Below, one piece after another: positions 32,934 to 40,569 of a stretch of 58,844 nt of DNA. The notes under the pieces are model-generated. The model searched no databases and had not been told where the DNA came from. It was given only the letters and a program-made list of their open reading frames with translations. The DNA is taken from contig NZ_QUAK01000236.1 in the NCBI RefSeq assembly GCF_003429565.1, forward strand, positions 1 to 58,844. Direction: 5' to 3'. How positions within the stretch are numbered: position 1 is the first letter of the stretch; each line of letters opens with the position of its first letter. A program made the translations under genes and the position numbers. Origin of the DNA: Streptomyces triticagri. GTDB lineage: Bacteria; Actinomycetota; Actinomycetes; Streptomycetales; Streptomycetaceae.

Positions 32934-33371
32934 TCACCGGGAGGCGGGGAGCTGGTCGCGTACCCATGCGGGGTCGGGGTTCGTATGCGGCTCGCCCTCG
33001 ACGACGACCGTCGGCACCGTCTCGTTGCCGTCGTTGGCGGCCCTGACCTCCGCCGCGCCGTCCGGGTCCCGCCAGATGTTGACCCAGTGCAGCCGGCCGG
33101 CCTTGCGGCCGAGGCGGATGCGCAGTCGGAGGCAGTACGTGCAGCCGGGCCGCCAGTAGACGACGGGCCGGCCGTCGTCCGCGCTGCGGCGCCGCGCCTC
33201 GGCGGCGTCGACCGAACCGGGAAAGATCAGCGGCGAGTTGAAGACCGCGAGCACCAGGAACAGCACCAGAAGCGACACGGCCGTCCCGCCGTCCCCGCGG
33301 GCGAACAGCGCAACAGCAATGCCCACGCCACTGAGCGCGAGCAACATCGGCAGCATCCAGACACGCTTCAC
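32934..33371 (-). CDS. Membrane-anchored glutaredoxin-like (mycoredoxin-type) protein
   Basis: A 145-residue protein with two N-terminal hydrophobic segments (about 6-23 and 30-50), then a glutaredoxin domain with the redox motif CTYC (C77, C80) in VVYWRPGCTYCLRLRI and the cis-Pro block ETVPTVVVEG. Mycoredoxins reduce mycothiol mixed disulfides; the C-x-x-C context WxxGCxYC matches them. The membrane part would put the catalytic domain at the membrane. The start is GTG 33371. It ends opposite the ATPase gene and lies just downstream of the pdxH-like gene on the same strand. Confidence 0.85.
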   Translation of the reverse strand: MKRVWMLPMLLALSGVGIAVALFARGDGGTAVSLLVLFLVLAVFNSPLIFPGSVDAAEARRRSADDGRPVVYWRPGCTYCLRLRIRLGRKAGRLHWVNIWRDPDGAAEVRAANDGNETVPTVVVEGEPHTNPDPAWVRDQLPASR

Positions 33372-33386
33372 AATGCTGCAGCGTAC

Positions 33387-34043
33387 CTACGGCTGCAGCC
33401 GCTGGTGGCTCCACGTACCGGCCTCATCGGTACGGTCGTACCGCAGACGTCGGTGCATGCGGTCCGGGCTGCCGTACCAGAACTCCACGCAGCGCGGCAC
33501 GAGCCGGTAGCCGGTCCAGTCGGCCGGGCGCGCGATCCCGGCCCCGGCGGTGACCGCATCCTCCGCCCGCCGCCGAAGCTCCTGCTCGTCGACCAGCGGG
33601 CGGCTCTGCCGCGAGACGGCCGAGGCGGCCTGCGCCGCCGGCGGACGGTGGGCGAAGAGCTCGTCGGACTCCTGCGCGCCGAGCAGCTCCACCGAGCCCT
33701 GCACGGTGAGCTGCTGCAGCGTCTCGCGCCAGTAGAAGGTGAGCGACGCCCATGGATTGGCGGCGAGATCCTGCCCCTTGCGGCTGCCGGAGGAACTGGT
33801 GAAGATCAGTCCCCGATCGTCCGCGTCCTTGACCAGCAGGACCCGGCTCGACACCCGCCCCTCGGCGTCGGCGGTGGCCAGCACCGCGGCGTACGGCTCA
33901 CGCACCTGCCGCGCGACGGCCGACGCCAGCCACTCACGGATGAGCCCGCCGGGCACACTCGGCGGCGCATCGAACTCCGGGAGCACGAGGCTCGCGTCCC
34001 CACTCAGGGTCTGCGCCTCCGCCGACTGCGCCGCATCCGCCAT
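33387..34043 (-). CDS. pdxH: Pyridoxamine/pyridoxine 5'-phosphate oxidase family
   Basis: A 218-residue split-barrel FMN flavoprotein: GRVSSRVLLVKDADDRGLIF, SSGSRKGQDLAANPWASLTF, YWRETLQQLTVQGSVELL and the C-terminal CVEFWYGSPDRMHRRLRY block are PNPOx signatures, including the R-x-H near the end that contacts substrate. PNPOx makes pyridoxal 5'-phosphate, the cofactor of enzymes such as those encoded at 37370 and 49740. Some homologues in secondary metabolism (PhzG-like) use other substrates, so the symbol is by similarity. ATG 34043 gives normal length. It is followed after 15 bases by the glutaredoxin-like gene. Confidence 0.85.
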   Translation of the reverse strand: MADAAQSAEAQTLSGDASLVLPEFDAPPSVPGGLIREWLASAVARQVREPYAAVLATADAEGRVSSRVLLVKDADDRGLIFTSSSGSRKGQDLAANPWASLTFYWRETLQQLTVQGSVELLGAQESDELFAHRPPAAQAASAVSRQSRPLVDEQELRRRAEDAVTAGAGIARPADWTGYRLVPRCVEFWYGSPDRMHRRLRYDRTDEAGTWSHQRLQP

Positions 34044-34249
34044 GAACAGCTCCCAGATCTCGAGACCACCCGTACGGCACGCAACCTACCCGGCGGGCGT
34101 GCCGGCGTACGACGCGGTCAGAGCCGCTGCGCGTCGGCGACTGCGGTCTAGACGCCCTTACCGGTACCGGGCTTGAAGTCCGGCAGGTCCTCGGTCGGGA
34201 TCCCGTTCCGGATGCGGGCCGATTGTCGGCCGGGAGCGCAACGGACGCA

Positions 34250-34276
34250 AAGGGCGTGAAGGGTGTGAAGGGCGTG
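34250..34276. repeat. 9-bp tandem repeat between pdxH and the lipoprotein gene
   Basis: Three copies of aagggcgtg (the middle one aagggtgtg) just after the stop codon of the binding-protein gene. The 249-base gap 34044-34292 otherwise holds no gene I can support. Confidence 0.7.
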
Positions 34277-34292
34277 AATGGCGGCGTGAGGC

Positions 34293-35333
34293 TCAACCGT
34301 CCAGCCCCCGCAGGTACTTCGCGAACTTCTCCAAGCCGTCGATGTTGCGGGGGCCGCTGATGCCCTCGTTGTAGTCGAGGATGAAGAAGTGGTTCTTCTC
34401 GACGGCCGGGAGGTGCTTCGTGTGCGGGGACTTCTTCAGGAAGTCGATCTTCTTGGCGGCCGGTTGGTCGCCGTAGTCCAGGATCATGATGACCTCCGGC
34501 TCGGCCTTCGCGACGGCCTCCCAACTGACCTCGGTCCAGCGCTCGTCCAGGCCGGCGAAGATGTTGCGGGCGCCGGCCGACTTGATGATGTCGTTCGGCG
34601 GGACCTGGTTGCCGGCCGTGAACGGCTCGTCGGTGCCGGAGTCGTAGAGGAAGACGGGCAGTCGAGGCCCGGACGCGCCCTCCTCGGCCTTCGCCTCGAC
34701 CGCGCGGACGCGCTTGCGCAGATCGCCGACCACCCGGTCCGCCCGCTTCTGCACGTCGAAGATGCGGCCGAGCCGGTCCAGGTCGGCGTACAGACCCTCG
34801 AACGGGGCCTTTTTCTCCGGGTACTTGGGGTAGTTGTAGCAGGACTCGGTGTGCATGAAGCTTTGGACGCCGAGCTTGTCGAGGATCTCCGGGGTGATGC
34901 CGCGCTGGTCGCTGAAGCCGGAGTTCCAGCCCGCGACGACGAAGTCGGACTTCGCGTCGACGACGATCTCCTTGTTCAGCAGGTCGTCGCTGAGCTTCTC
35001 GACCTTGGCGTAGTCCTCCGCCCAGGGGGACTCGGACACGGGCGGGTTCGCCGGCGGCATCACATAGCCGTGCACACGGTCGGCCAGGCCGAGCGAGAAC
35101 AGCTTGTCGGCGCTCCCGCCCTCGTACGCGACGGCCCTGCGCGGCGTGCGGTACTCGACCTTCTCGCCGCAGCGCTGCACGGTGACCTTGCGATCGGCGG
35201 ACTTGTCGCCGGAGCTCCCGGAACCGGAGTCCACCGATGCGCCGCAGCCGCTGAGGAGCAGGGCGCCGGCGAGGGCGGTGGTGAGAGCGGTGACGGTCGG
35301 AGTGGCGCGGAACGGCAGAGGGGATCTGGGCAT
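34293..35333 (-). CDS. Lipoprotein metal-chelate/cofactor-binding protein of an ABC importer
   Basis: A 346-residue extracellular lipoprotein with signal peptide and lipobox LLLSGC (Cys30), and a class III periplasmic-binding fold: N-lobe RAVAYEGGSADKLFSLGLAD, the long linker helix (YADLDRLGRIFDVQKRADRV) and C-lobe ENRIM-type EPEVIMILDYGD. This group (FecB/BtuF) binds siderophores, cobalamin or other metal complexes. It is the last gene of the DUF364/kinase/PLP/permease/ATPase operon and should capture the chelate at the outer face of the membrane. Starting at ATG 35333, it is 98 bases after the ATPase stop. Confidence 0.9.
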   Translation of the reverse strand: MPRSPLPFRATPTVTALTTALAGALLLSGCGASVDSGSGSSGDKSADRKVTVQRCGEKVEYRTPRRAVAYEGGSADKLFSLGLADRVHGYVMPPANPPVSESPWAEDYAKVEKLSDDLLNKEIVVDAKSDFVVAGWNSGFSDQRGITPEILDKLGVQSFMHTESCYNYPKYPEKKAPFEGLYADLDRLGRIFDVQKRADRVVGDLRKRVRAVEAKAEEGASGPRLPVFLYDSGTDEPFTAGNQVPPNDIIKSAGARNIFAGLDERWTEVSWEAVAKAEPEVIMILDYGDQPAAKKIDFLKKSPHTKHLPAVEKNHFFILDYNEGISGPRNIDGLEKFAKYLRGLDG

Positions 35334-35431
35334 GGGACGGGCCTTTCATGGCTGAGTACGAGAAGGAGGGAGGGAAAGGGGGAGAGCAGAGAAGAAGGGA
35401 GAGAAACAGAGAGAGAAGGGGGCGGTCCGCC

Positions 35432-36208
35432 TCAACCCCCGGTCGGTGTAAGCGAGTAGAGAAGCTGCGGATCCCCCGACCCGGGATGCGTCACGACCTC
35501 CGCCGACACCCCGAACACGTCCCGTACGAGACCGGCCGTGAGGACGTCCTCGGGTGCGCCGGAGGCCACGAGCCGGCCCTCGGACAGCACGCCGATGCGG
35601 TCGCAGGCCGCGGCCGCGAGATTGAGGTCGTGCAGGACGACGAGGACGGTGAGGTCGGCGCCGCGCAGGAAGGACAGGAGCTCCACCTGGTGGCGTACGT
35701 CGAGGTGGTTGGTCGGCTCGTCCAGGACCAGGATGCGCGGCTCCTGGGTCAACGCCCGGGCCAGCAGCACTCGTTGACGCTCGCCCCCGGAGAGCGAGAG
35801 CACTCCGCGTGCGGCCAGGTGGCGGATGCCGAGGCGGTCCATGGCCGCCTCGCACAGCTCGCGTTCGCGCGGTCCGAGTGCCGCGTTGCCGCGCAGGTGC
35901 GGGGCCCGGCCGAGGGCGACGACCTCCTCGACGGTGAAGTCCAGGTCCACGGCGCCGTCCTGCGTCATCGCCGCGACGAGCTGTGCGCTGCGGCGCAGCG
36001 AGAGCCCGCTCAGGTCGTCGCCGTCGATCCGTACCGCGCCCGCGCTCGGCCGCAGCGTCCGGTACACGCACCGCAGGGCGGTCGACTTTCCGCTGCCGTT
36101 GGGGCCGACCAGGCCGACGACGCCACCGCTCGGCACATCGAGGGACAGCTCGCTGACCAGGCTCCGCCCGTCGGTGACGACGGTGAGCCCGTCGAGTTGC
36201 AGATCCAT
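35432..36208 (-). CDS. ABC importer ATPase, FecE/FepC type
   Basis: A 258-residue ATPase with Walker A GPNGSGKS (35-42), Q-loop AAMTQDG, signature LSGGERQR (about 139-146), Walker B ILVLDEPTNHLD (about 159-170) and H-loop VLHDLNLA. The HDLNLAA motif is typical of siderophore/B12 importers. It should drive uptake by the permease whose gene ends one base upstream. ATG 36208 is used in preference to an ATG seven codons earlier, because it leaves no overlap with the permease gene. Confidence 0.93.
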   Translation of the reverse strand: MDLQLDGLTVVTDGRSLVSELSLDVPSGGVVGLVGPNGSGKSTALRCVYRTLRPSAGAVRIDGDDLSGLSLRRSAQLVAAMTQDGAVDLDFTVEEVVALGRAPHLRGNAALGPRERELCEAAMDRLGIRHLAARGVLSLSGGERQRVLLARALTQEPRILVLDEPTNHLDVRHQVELLSFLRGADLTVLVVLHDLNLAAAACDRIGVLSEGRLVASGAPEDVLTAGLVRDVFGVSAEVVTHPGSGDPQLLYSLTPTGG

Positions 36209-36209
36209 C

Positions 36210-37334
36210 TCAACGGCCCCCGAACACATAGGACTTGCGGCGCATGAGCCCGATGAAGACCGGCACTCCGACCAGTGCCGTGATCACCCCGAGCGGCAGT
36301 TCGCGCGGCGCGGCGAGGGTGCGCGCCACCAGGTCGACCCACACCATGAACACCGCCCCGGCGAGCGGCGCGACGACAAGCACCCGGGAGTGGGTGGCCC
36401 CGACGACCATCCGCGCCAGATGCGGCAGGATCAGTCCGACGAAGGCGATCGCGCCGCTCACCGCGACCATCACACCGGTGACCAGGGACACCAGGACGAG
36501 CAGCAGCCGCCGGTGCCGGTCGGGCCCGATGCCCAGACTGGTCGCCGTCTCGTCACCGAGCGCGAGCAGGTCGAGGGCGCGGCTGGAGCGGTGCAGGAGT
36601 ACGACACCGAGTACGACCACGGCCGTCACCAGGGGCAGCGCGCCCCAGCTCGCGGCGCCGAAGCCGCCGAGCGTCCAGTGCAGGATGGTGCTGGTCGCCT
36701 CGCCGTCCGGAGCGAAGTAGACGATGACGCTCATCACCGCCTGGAAGCCGAACGACAGGGCCACACCGGTCAGTACGAGCCGCAGCGGCGACAGCGCACC
36801 GCCGCGCCCCGCCGAGGCCGCGTACACCAGTACGGACGCCGCGAGCGCCCCGACGAAGGCCCCGACCGACACCGCGTGGATGCCGAGCACCGCGAGCCCG
36901 CCGGTCACCGTGACCAGGACCGCGCCGACCGACGCCCCGGAGGACACCCCGAGCACGAACGGGTCCGCGAGCGCATTGCGCACCATCGCCTGCACGGCCA
37001 CCCCGACGGCGCTCAGACCCGCCCCGACCAGCGCGGCGAGCAGCACCCGCGGCGTACGGATCTCCCACACGATGCGGTACGTGGTGAGCTCGTCGGCGCC
37101 GATGCTGCCGCCGCTCAGCGCCGCCCACAGGTACCGGACGGTGTCCTCCGGTGCGACGACGGCGGCGCCGAGACCGATGGCGACCACGACGGACAGCAGG
37201 AGAAGGGCGCCGAGCACGGCACAGAGCGCGAAGAGGCGCGGGGGTGAGGCGAAGAACCGGCGGCGGGAGCCGGTGCGGGGTGCCTGGGCCGCCGGTGGCG
37301 CGGCGGTCGGCTCCGCGGTGACGGGAGGTGACAT
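36210..37334 (-). CDS. ABC importer permease, FecCD family
   Basis: A permease with about nine or ten helices in ~374 residues: ISIATGA-like start RLFALCAVLGALLLLSVVVA, RTPRVLLAALVGAGLSAVG, AMVRNALADPFVLGVSSGAS and VSGAIAFVGLILPHLARMV are FecCD signatures, including the cytoplasmic coupling segment GLILPHLAR. It forms the membrane channel for the chelate. Two starts are possible: ATG 37334, with GAAAGG upstream, and GTG 37373, which overlaps the preceding stop in a GTGA. One permease gene is present, so it probably works as a homodimer. Confidence 0.92.
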   Translation of the reverse strand: MSPPVTAEPTAAPPAAQAPRTGSRRRFFASPPRLFALCAVLGALLLLSVVVAIGLGAAVVAPEDTVRYLWAALSGGSIGADELTTYRIVWEIRTPRVLLAALVGAGLSAVGVAVQAMVRNALADPFVLGVSSGASVGAVLVTVTGGLAVLGIHAVSVGAFVGALAASVLVYAASAGRGGALSPLRLVLTGVALSFGFQAVMSVIVYFAPDGEATSTILHWTLGGFGAASWGALPLVTAVVVLGVVLLHRSSRALDLLALGDETATSLGIGPDRHRRLLLVLVSLVTGVMVAVSGAIAFVGLILPHLARMVVGATHSRVLVVAPLAGAVFMVWVDLVARTLAAPRELPLGVITALVGVPVFIGLMRRKSYVFGGR

Positions 37335-37369
37335 GGCGATGGGCCTTTCGGTCACGTACGTACGCTCGT

Positions 37370-38389
37370 TCACCCGGCCGTGACCGTGGCGGTCGCCGGG
37401 CCGGCCGCGTGCTGCCAGTCCATCCGGCACCAGGGCAGGGCGAGTTGGTCCTGTGAGGTGACGGTGAGCGGGGCGAGGTCCTCGACCGCCGCGGCCTCCC
37501 GGTGCCGGGCGAACACGCTGTCCACGTACCGGTGGCCGGTGTCCGCGGCGATGAAGACGGTGGTCCGCCCGGGTTCGAGACCGGCCTCCCAGCGGGCCGC
37601 GAGATATGCGGCGCCGGTGGAGAGCCCGGCGAAGACGGCGTGCCGGCGCAGCAGATCGACACTGCCGGCCAGTGCGGCCTCGAATGCCAGCCAGTGCACG
37701 GTGTCGTAGAGGTCGTGGTGGACGTTCCCGAAGGGGATGGAGCTGCCGATGCCGGCGATGATGATCTCCGGGTCGGCGATGTGGTCACTGCCGAAGGTGA
37801 GACTGCCGTACGGCTGCACCCCGGTGAGCCGCACGTCCGCTCCGGCCGTCCGCAGGCCTTCGGCGAGCGCCCCCGTGGAGGCGCCCGAACCGACGCCGCC
37901 GACCAGGGTGATCGGGTCCGTGCCGGTTTCGCGGCGGAGGCGTTCGGCGACGGCCCGGTAGCCGAGGTAGTGCACGGCGTCGTGGTACTGCCGCATCCAG
38001 TGGTACTCGGGGTGCTCGGCGAGGATCTCCCGGATGCGGGCGACCCGGCGCTTCTGGTCGAGGCCGAGATCGCTGCTGGGCTCCATCTGCTCGAACGTCG
38101 CGCCGAGCACCGCGAGTTGGGTGCGCAGTGTGTGGTCGACGGTGGTGGAGCCGACGATGTGGCAGTGCATGCCGTGCTGGTGGCAGGCGAGTGCGAGTGC
38201 GTAGGCGTAGATGCCGCTGGAGCTGTCGATCAGAGTGTCCCCGGGGCGTACCGCTCCGGTCTCCAGGAGGTGTTCGACCGCGGCGACGGCGGAGACGACC
38301 TTCATGGTCTCGAAGCGCAGGCAGACGAGACGGTCGTCGAGGCGTATCAGGTCCGGCCGGCCGACGGCCTGGGCGATGTGCTGATCCAT
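37370..38389 (-). CDS. Atypical cysteine-synthase-fold PLP enzyme
   Basis: A 339-residue fold-type II PLP enzyme. The likely PLP lysine is K30 in RFETMKVVSAVAAVEHLLE, and the phosphate-binding loop is GGVGSGASTG (about 168-177). The substrate loop normally reading SGNTG is replaced by DSSSGIYAYALA, so it is far from housekeeping CysK. Fold-type II enzymes of metallophore clusters (SbnA) join a nucleophile to an aminoacrylate made from O-phosphoserine. A GHMP kinase encoded directly upstream could supply a phosphorylated hydroxy amino acid. The ATG at 38389 has GAGGAG and lies 43 bases inside the kinase gene. Substrates are inferred only. Confidence 0.82.
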   Translation of the reverse strand: MDQHIAQAVGRPDLIRLDDRLVCLRFETMKVVSAVAAVEHLLETGAVRPGDTLIDSSSGIYAYALALACHQHGMHCHIVGSTTVDHTLRTQLAVLGATFEQMEPSSDLGLDQKRRVARIREILAEHPEYHWMRQYHDAVHYLGYRAVAERLRRETGTDPITLVGGVGSGASTGALAEGLRTAGADVRLTGVQPYGSLTFGSDHIADPEIIIAGIGSSIPFGNVHHDLYDTVHWLAFEAALAGSVDLLRRHAVFAGLSTGAAYLAARWEAGLEPGRTTVFIAADTGHRYVDSVFARHREAAAVEDLAPLTVTSQDQLALPWCRMDWQHAAGPATATVTAG

Positions 38390-39435
38390 GCGGGGACTCC
38401 TCGGGGCGGTCGGGCGGGCGCCGGGCCGGTCGTCGCGGCGGTGGCTTGGGTATGTGCGGCCGTTGGCTCGGCGGTTGTGCCGGCCGGCGGTTCGGCGGTT
38501 GTGCCGGCCGGTGGCGTGAAGATGCGGGTGACGGGCAGGCCCTCGTACTCCAGATCCCGGGTGCAGGCGCGGAGTTGATGCCGGAACGCGGGCGCGTGCG
38601 GGTCGAGGAGCAGCCCGGCGACCGACCCGCTGTGTGCGATCTGCACACCGAGGGCGCCGTGCCGCGCGGCGACCCGGGTGAGGGTGCCGAACTCGCCGTG
38701 CCGCAGGCGCTGTTGGCCCACCCGGGCGCTGGCCGTGGCCACCGCGCCGAGCAGTGCGGGGTTGCGCTGGGCGACGGCCCGGCGCAGCTGGCGGCGCAGC
38801 CGCTCGAAGTGCCGTACGTCGGCCCGGTCGTAGCGGGTTTCGGGCAGGGACAGGGTGTCCACCGGCGCCCCGCCGCCGAGCGCGCAGCCGACCACCACGA
38901 TGGGCGGCAGCGCCTCGCCGAACACCTCGATGACCTGCCCCTCCCGCTGGGCGAACAGCTGGGGACGCCGGTCGTGCATCAGCGGATCGCAGGCCAGCTC
39001 GGCCCGGACTGCGAGCCGGGCGATCGCGGCGGGTGCGAGCCGCCGGCCGAAGGCGTCCGCCACGGCGCGCACGGAAGCGATGACATCGCTGCTCGAGCTG
39101 CCCATTCCGAGACCGAGCGGCACACCGGACCGGATCGTCAACCGGCCGCCGCACAGTGGCAGTTCGGGTTCCGTCGCGGCGAGCGCCGCCAGGGTGAGCG
39201 AGGCGGCGCGCAGCGCCTTCGTACGGTCGGCGGGCCGCACCTCGAGCTCGCCCGGCGCCCGGCCGGCGTCCCGTACGAACTCCGCCGAGCTGCCCGGCTC
39301 GCTCATCGGCAGCGTCACCAGACCGGGGCAGGGCCTGCCCTCTGCGTCCCGGAAGACGCCCTGCAGGATCTCGCCGTGGTGACAGGGGGCGTGACCGGTG
39401 CCGGTGCCCGTGGCGGCGGCGGACCGGGATGTCAC
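38347..39435 (-). CDS. GHMP kinase, PduX (L-threonine kinase)-like
   Basis: A 362-residue GHMP kinase with the ATP loop VPLGLGMGSSSSDV (about 105-118) and an N-terminal CHHGEILQG (about 18-26) resembling the CGELIQG motif of PduX, which phosphorylates L-threonine in cobalamin synthesis. A hydroxy amino acid (Thr or Ser) is therefore a plausible substrate. Unlike PduX in B12 operons, it lies with a PLP enzyme, a DUF364 protein and a metal-chelate importer. It starts at GTG 39435, overlapping the DUF364 stop (GTGA). Its C-terminus is Pro/Ala/Thr-rich with a near-repeat PAGTTAEP, encoded close to the start of the next gene. Confidence 0.82.
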   Translation of the reverse strand: MTSRSAAATGTGTGHAPCHHGEILQGVFRDAEGRPCPGLVTLPMSEPGSSAEFVRDAGRAPGELEVRPADRTKALRAASLTLAALAATEPELPLCGGRLTIRSGVPLGLGMGSSSSDVIASVRAVADAFGRRLAPAAIARLAVRAELACDPLMHDRRPQLFAQREGQVIEVFGEALPPIVVVGCALGGGAPVDTLSLPETRYDRADVRHFERLRRQLRRAVAQRNPALLGAVATASARVGQQRLRHGEFGTLTRVAARHGALGVQIAHSGSVAGLLLDPHAPAFRHQLRACTRDLEYEGLPVTRIFTPPAGTTAEPPAGTTAEPTAAHTQATAATTGPAPARPPRGVPAWISTSPRPSAGRT

Positions 39436-40289
39436 GACCGGCCCCCGGCCGCCCGGTACCGGTACAACGGCGTGGGATCCGCGCTGAACTGCGAGAACGG
39501 AAAGGGCTCGGCGGACAGCGCGGTCACCCCGGCGCCGAGGAACTCCCGGGCCACGGCGGCACCGGACTGTGCATACACCACGAGCGGCACCCCGCGCTCA
39601 CGGCAGCGCGCCAGGATCGTGTCGAAGCTGCCGTTCCCCAGCGTCATCCCGGTGGCGACGACGGCATCGGCGGTGTCGAGGACCTGCCGCATGTCGTCGG
39701 TGACGGCGTCGCCCCACTGCGTCGTCCGCAGGTTGAAGTCACAGGGCAGCGGCTCCCCGCCGCGCTCCCGGATCGCCGCGACCAGCGGATTGACCACACC
39801 GATCAGGCCGACCTTCGCGCCCCGCGGGGCGTCGATCAGCTCCGCGATCGCGGCGTCCCGGGCCACCGCCCTCACCTCCGGCGGCCCCGCGGGCAGCGTC
39901 ACGGTCTCGGGATCCAACTCCTCGCGGTGCGGCCGGAGTTCGGCGAGATATGCATCGAGAGCGGCGATCCGCAGAGGGAGCGGGCCCTCGCGCAGCAGTA
40001 CGTCGAGCGGGCTCCCGGAGGCGTCGCGGCACAGCTCGGGCCCCACCTCGCCCGCCTCGAAGGCGCAGGCGCCGAACGATCCGCCGAGCCGGACGAGCAG
40101 GTACTGGTTGAGATACGTCACGTCGCCGCCCGCGAGCCGGGTGCCGTGGTGCGCCCAGAACACGCTGGTGGCGGTCAGACCGGCCGGCTCCGGGCCGAGC
40201 CGGCCGGCGAGTGCGGTCCGGAAGAGGGCGTCGGTGCCGGCCGGTTGCGTATCGGGCGGTGCGGTCGGCGGCGGGGCGGTCCGGTCCAA
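39432..40289 (-). CDS. DUF364 protein (putative heavy-metal-chelation, Rossmann-like)
   Basis: A 285-residue protein. The C-terminal half matches DUF364: GAKVGLIGVVNPLVAAIRER then TADAVVATGMTLGNGSFDTI, where TGxTLxNGTxD is the family core. The N-terminal half (about 40-110) resembles the DUF4213/enolase-N-like domain that normally precedes it (FWAHHGTRLAG onward). DUF364 is titled a putative heavy-metal-chelation domain from structure and context; no activity is firmly known. The start is TTG 40289 with GGAG eight bases upstream. It is first in the metallophore-like operon, 80 bases downstream of the Zur-like box. Confidence 0.82.
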   Translation of the reverse strand: MDRTAPPPTAPPDTQPAGTDALFRTALAGRLGPEPAGLTATSVFWAHHGTRLAGGDVTYLNQYLLVRLGGSFGACAFEAGEVGPELCRDASGSPLDVLLREGPLPLRIAALDAYLAELRPHREELDPETVTLPAGPPEVRAVARDAAIAELIDAPRGAKVGLIGVVNPLVAAIRERGGEPLPCDFNLRTTQWGDAVTDDMRQVLDTADAVVATGMTLGNGSFDTILARCRERGVPLVVYAQSGAAVAREFLGAGVTALSAEPFPFSQFSADPTPLYRYRAAGGRS

Positions 40290-40369
40290 GGGGTGCTCCT
40301 TGTGTGGTGCGGGGTGGGCGGGTCGGGGCCCGGGTGCCTGTCGTGCGGCGACCGAGCCAGAGGTACTGT

Positions 40370-40387
40370 AACGACAATCGTTTTCGA
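40370..40387. promoter_or_regulatory. Zur/Fur-type operator between the divergent metallophore operons
   Basis: aacga-caa-tcgtt (40370-40382) is a perfect inverted repeat, and acaatcgttttcg within 40374-40386 is close to the actinobacterial Zur core (aaaatcgttttca). On the minus strand it lies directly upstream of a TACAGT -10-like hexamer for the DUF364 operon. Streptomyces iron genes usually carry DmdR/IdeR boxes (ttaggttaggctaacctaa type), which this does not resemble. Confidence 0.65.
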
Positions 40388-40569
40388 TAAGCTACCCCGG
40401 GTCGCCGCGGGACCCGGGTGCGGCGCGGCGGCGGACGTCGCGGCGGAAACCTTCAACGGCCTTGTGCAGCAAGGCATTTGCAGGCCCGCGGCCCGACCGC
40501 GGGACCTGCTCCCGCACCTCCGGAATGTGATTCGCCGAACCCTCGACCGACCGACAGGAGCCCCGAACC

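Noticed and set aside
34148..34222. Minus-strand tail reading IRNGIPTEDLPDFKPGTGKG before TAG
   Set aside because: Looks protein-like and could be the end of a lost gene, but there is no start, no upstream similarity and I cannot name a family. Not annotated.
38347..39435. GHMP kinase as part of cobalamin synthesis (PduX proper)
   Set aside because: No cobalamin synthesis genes or riboswitch are beside it; the riboswitch at 22411 belongs to the distant cobalt operon.
40370..40390. Box read as an iron (DmdR/IdeR) operator
   Set aside because: The streptomycete iron box has the ttaggttaggctaacctaa form; this sequence is AT-rich with a tcgtttt half typical of Zur/Fur, so zinc is favoured.
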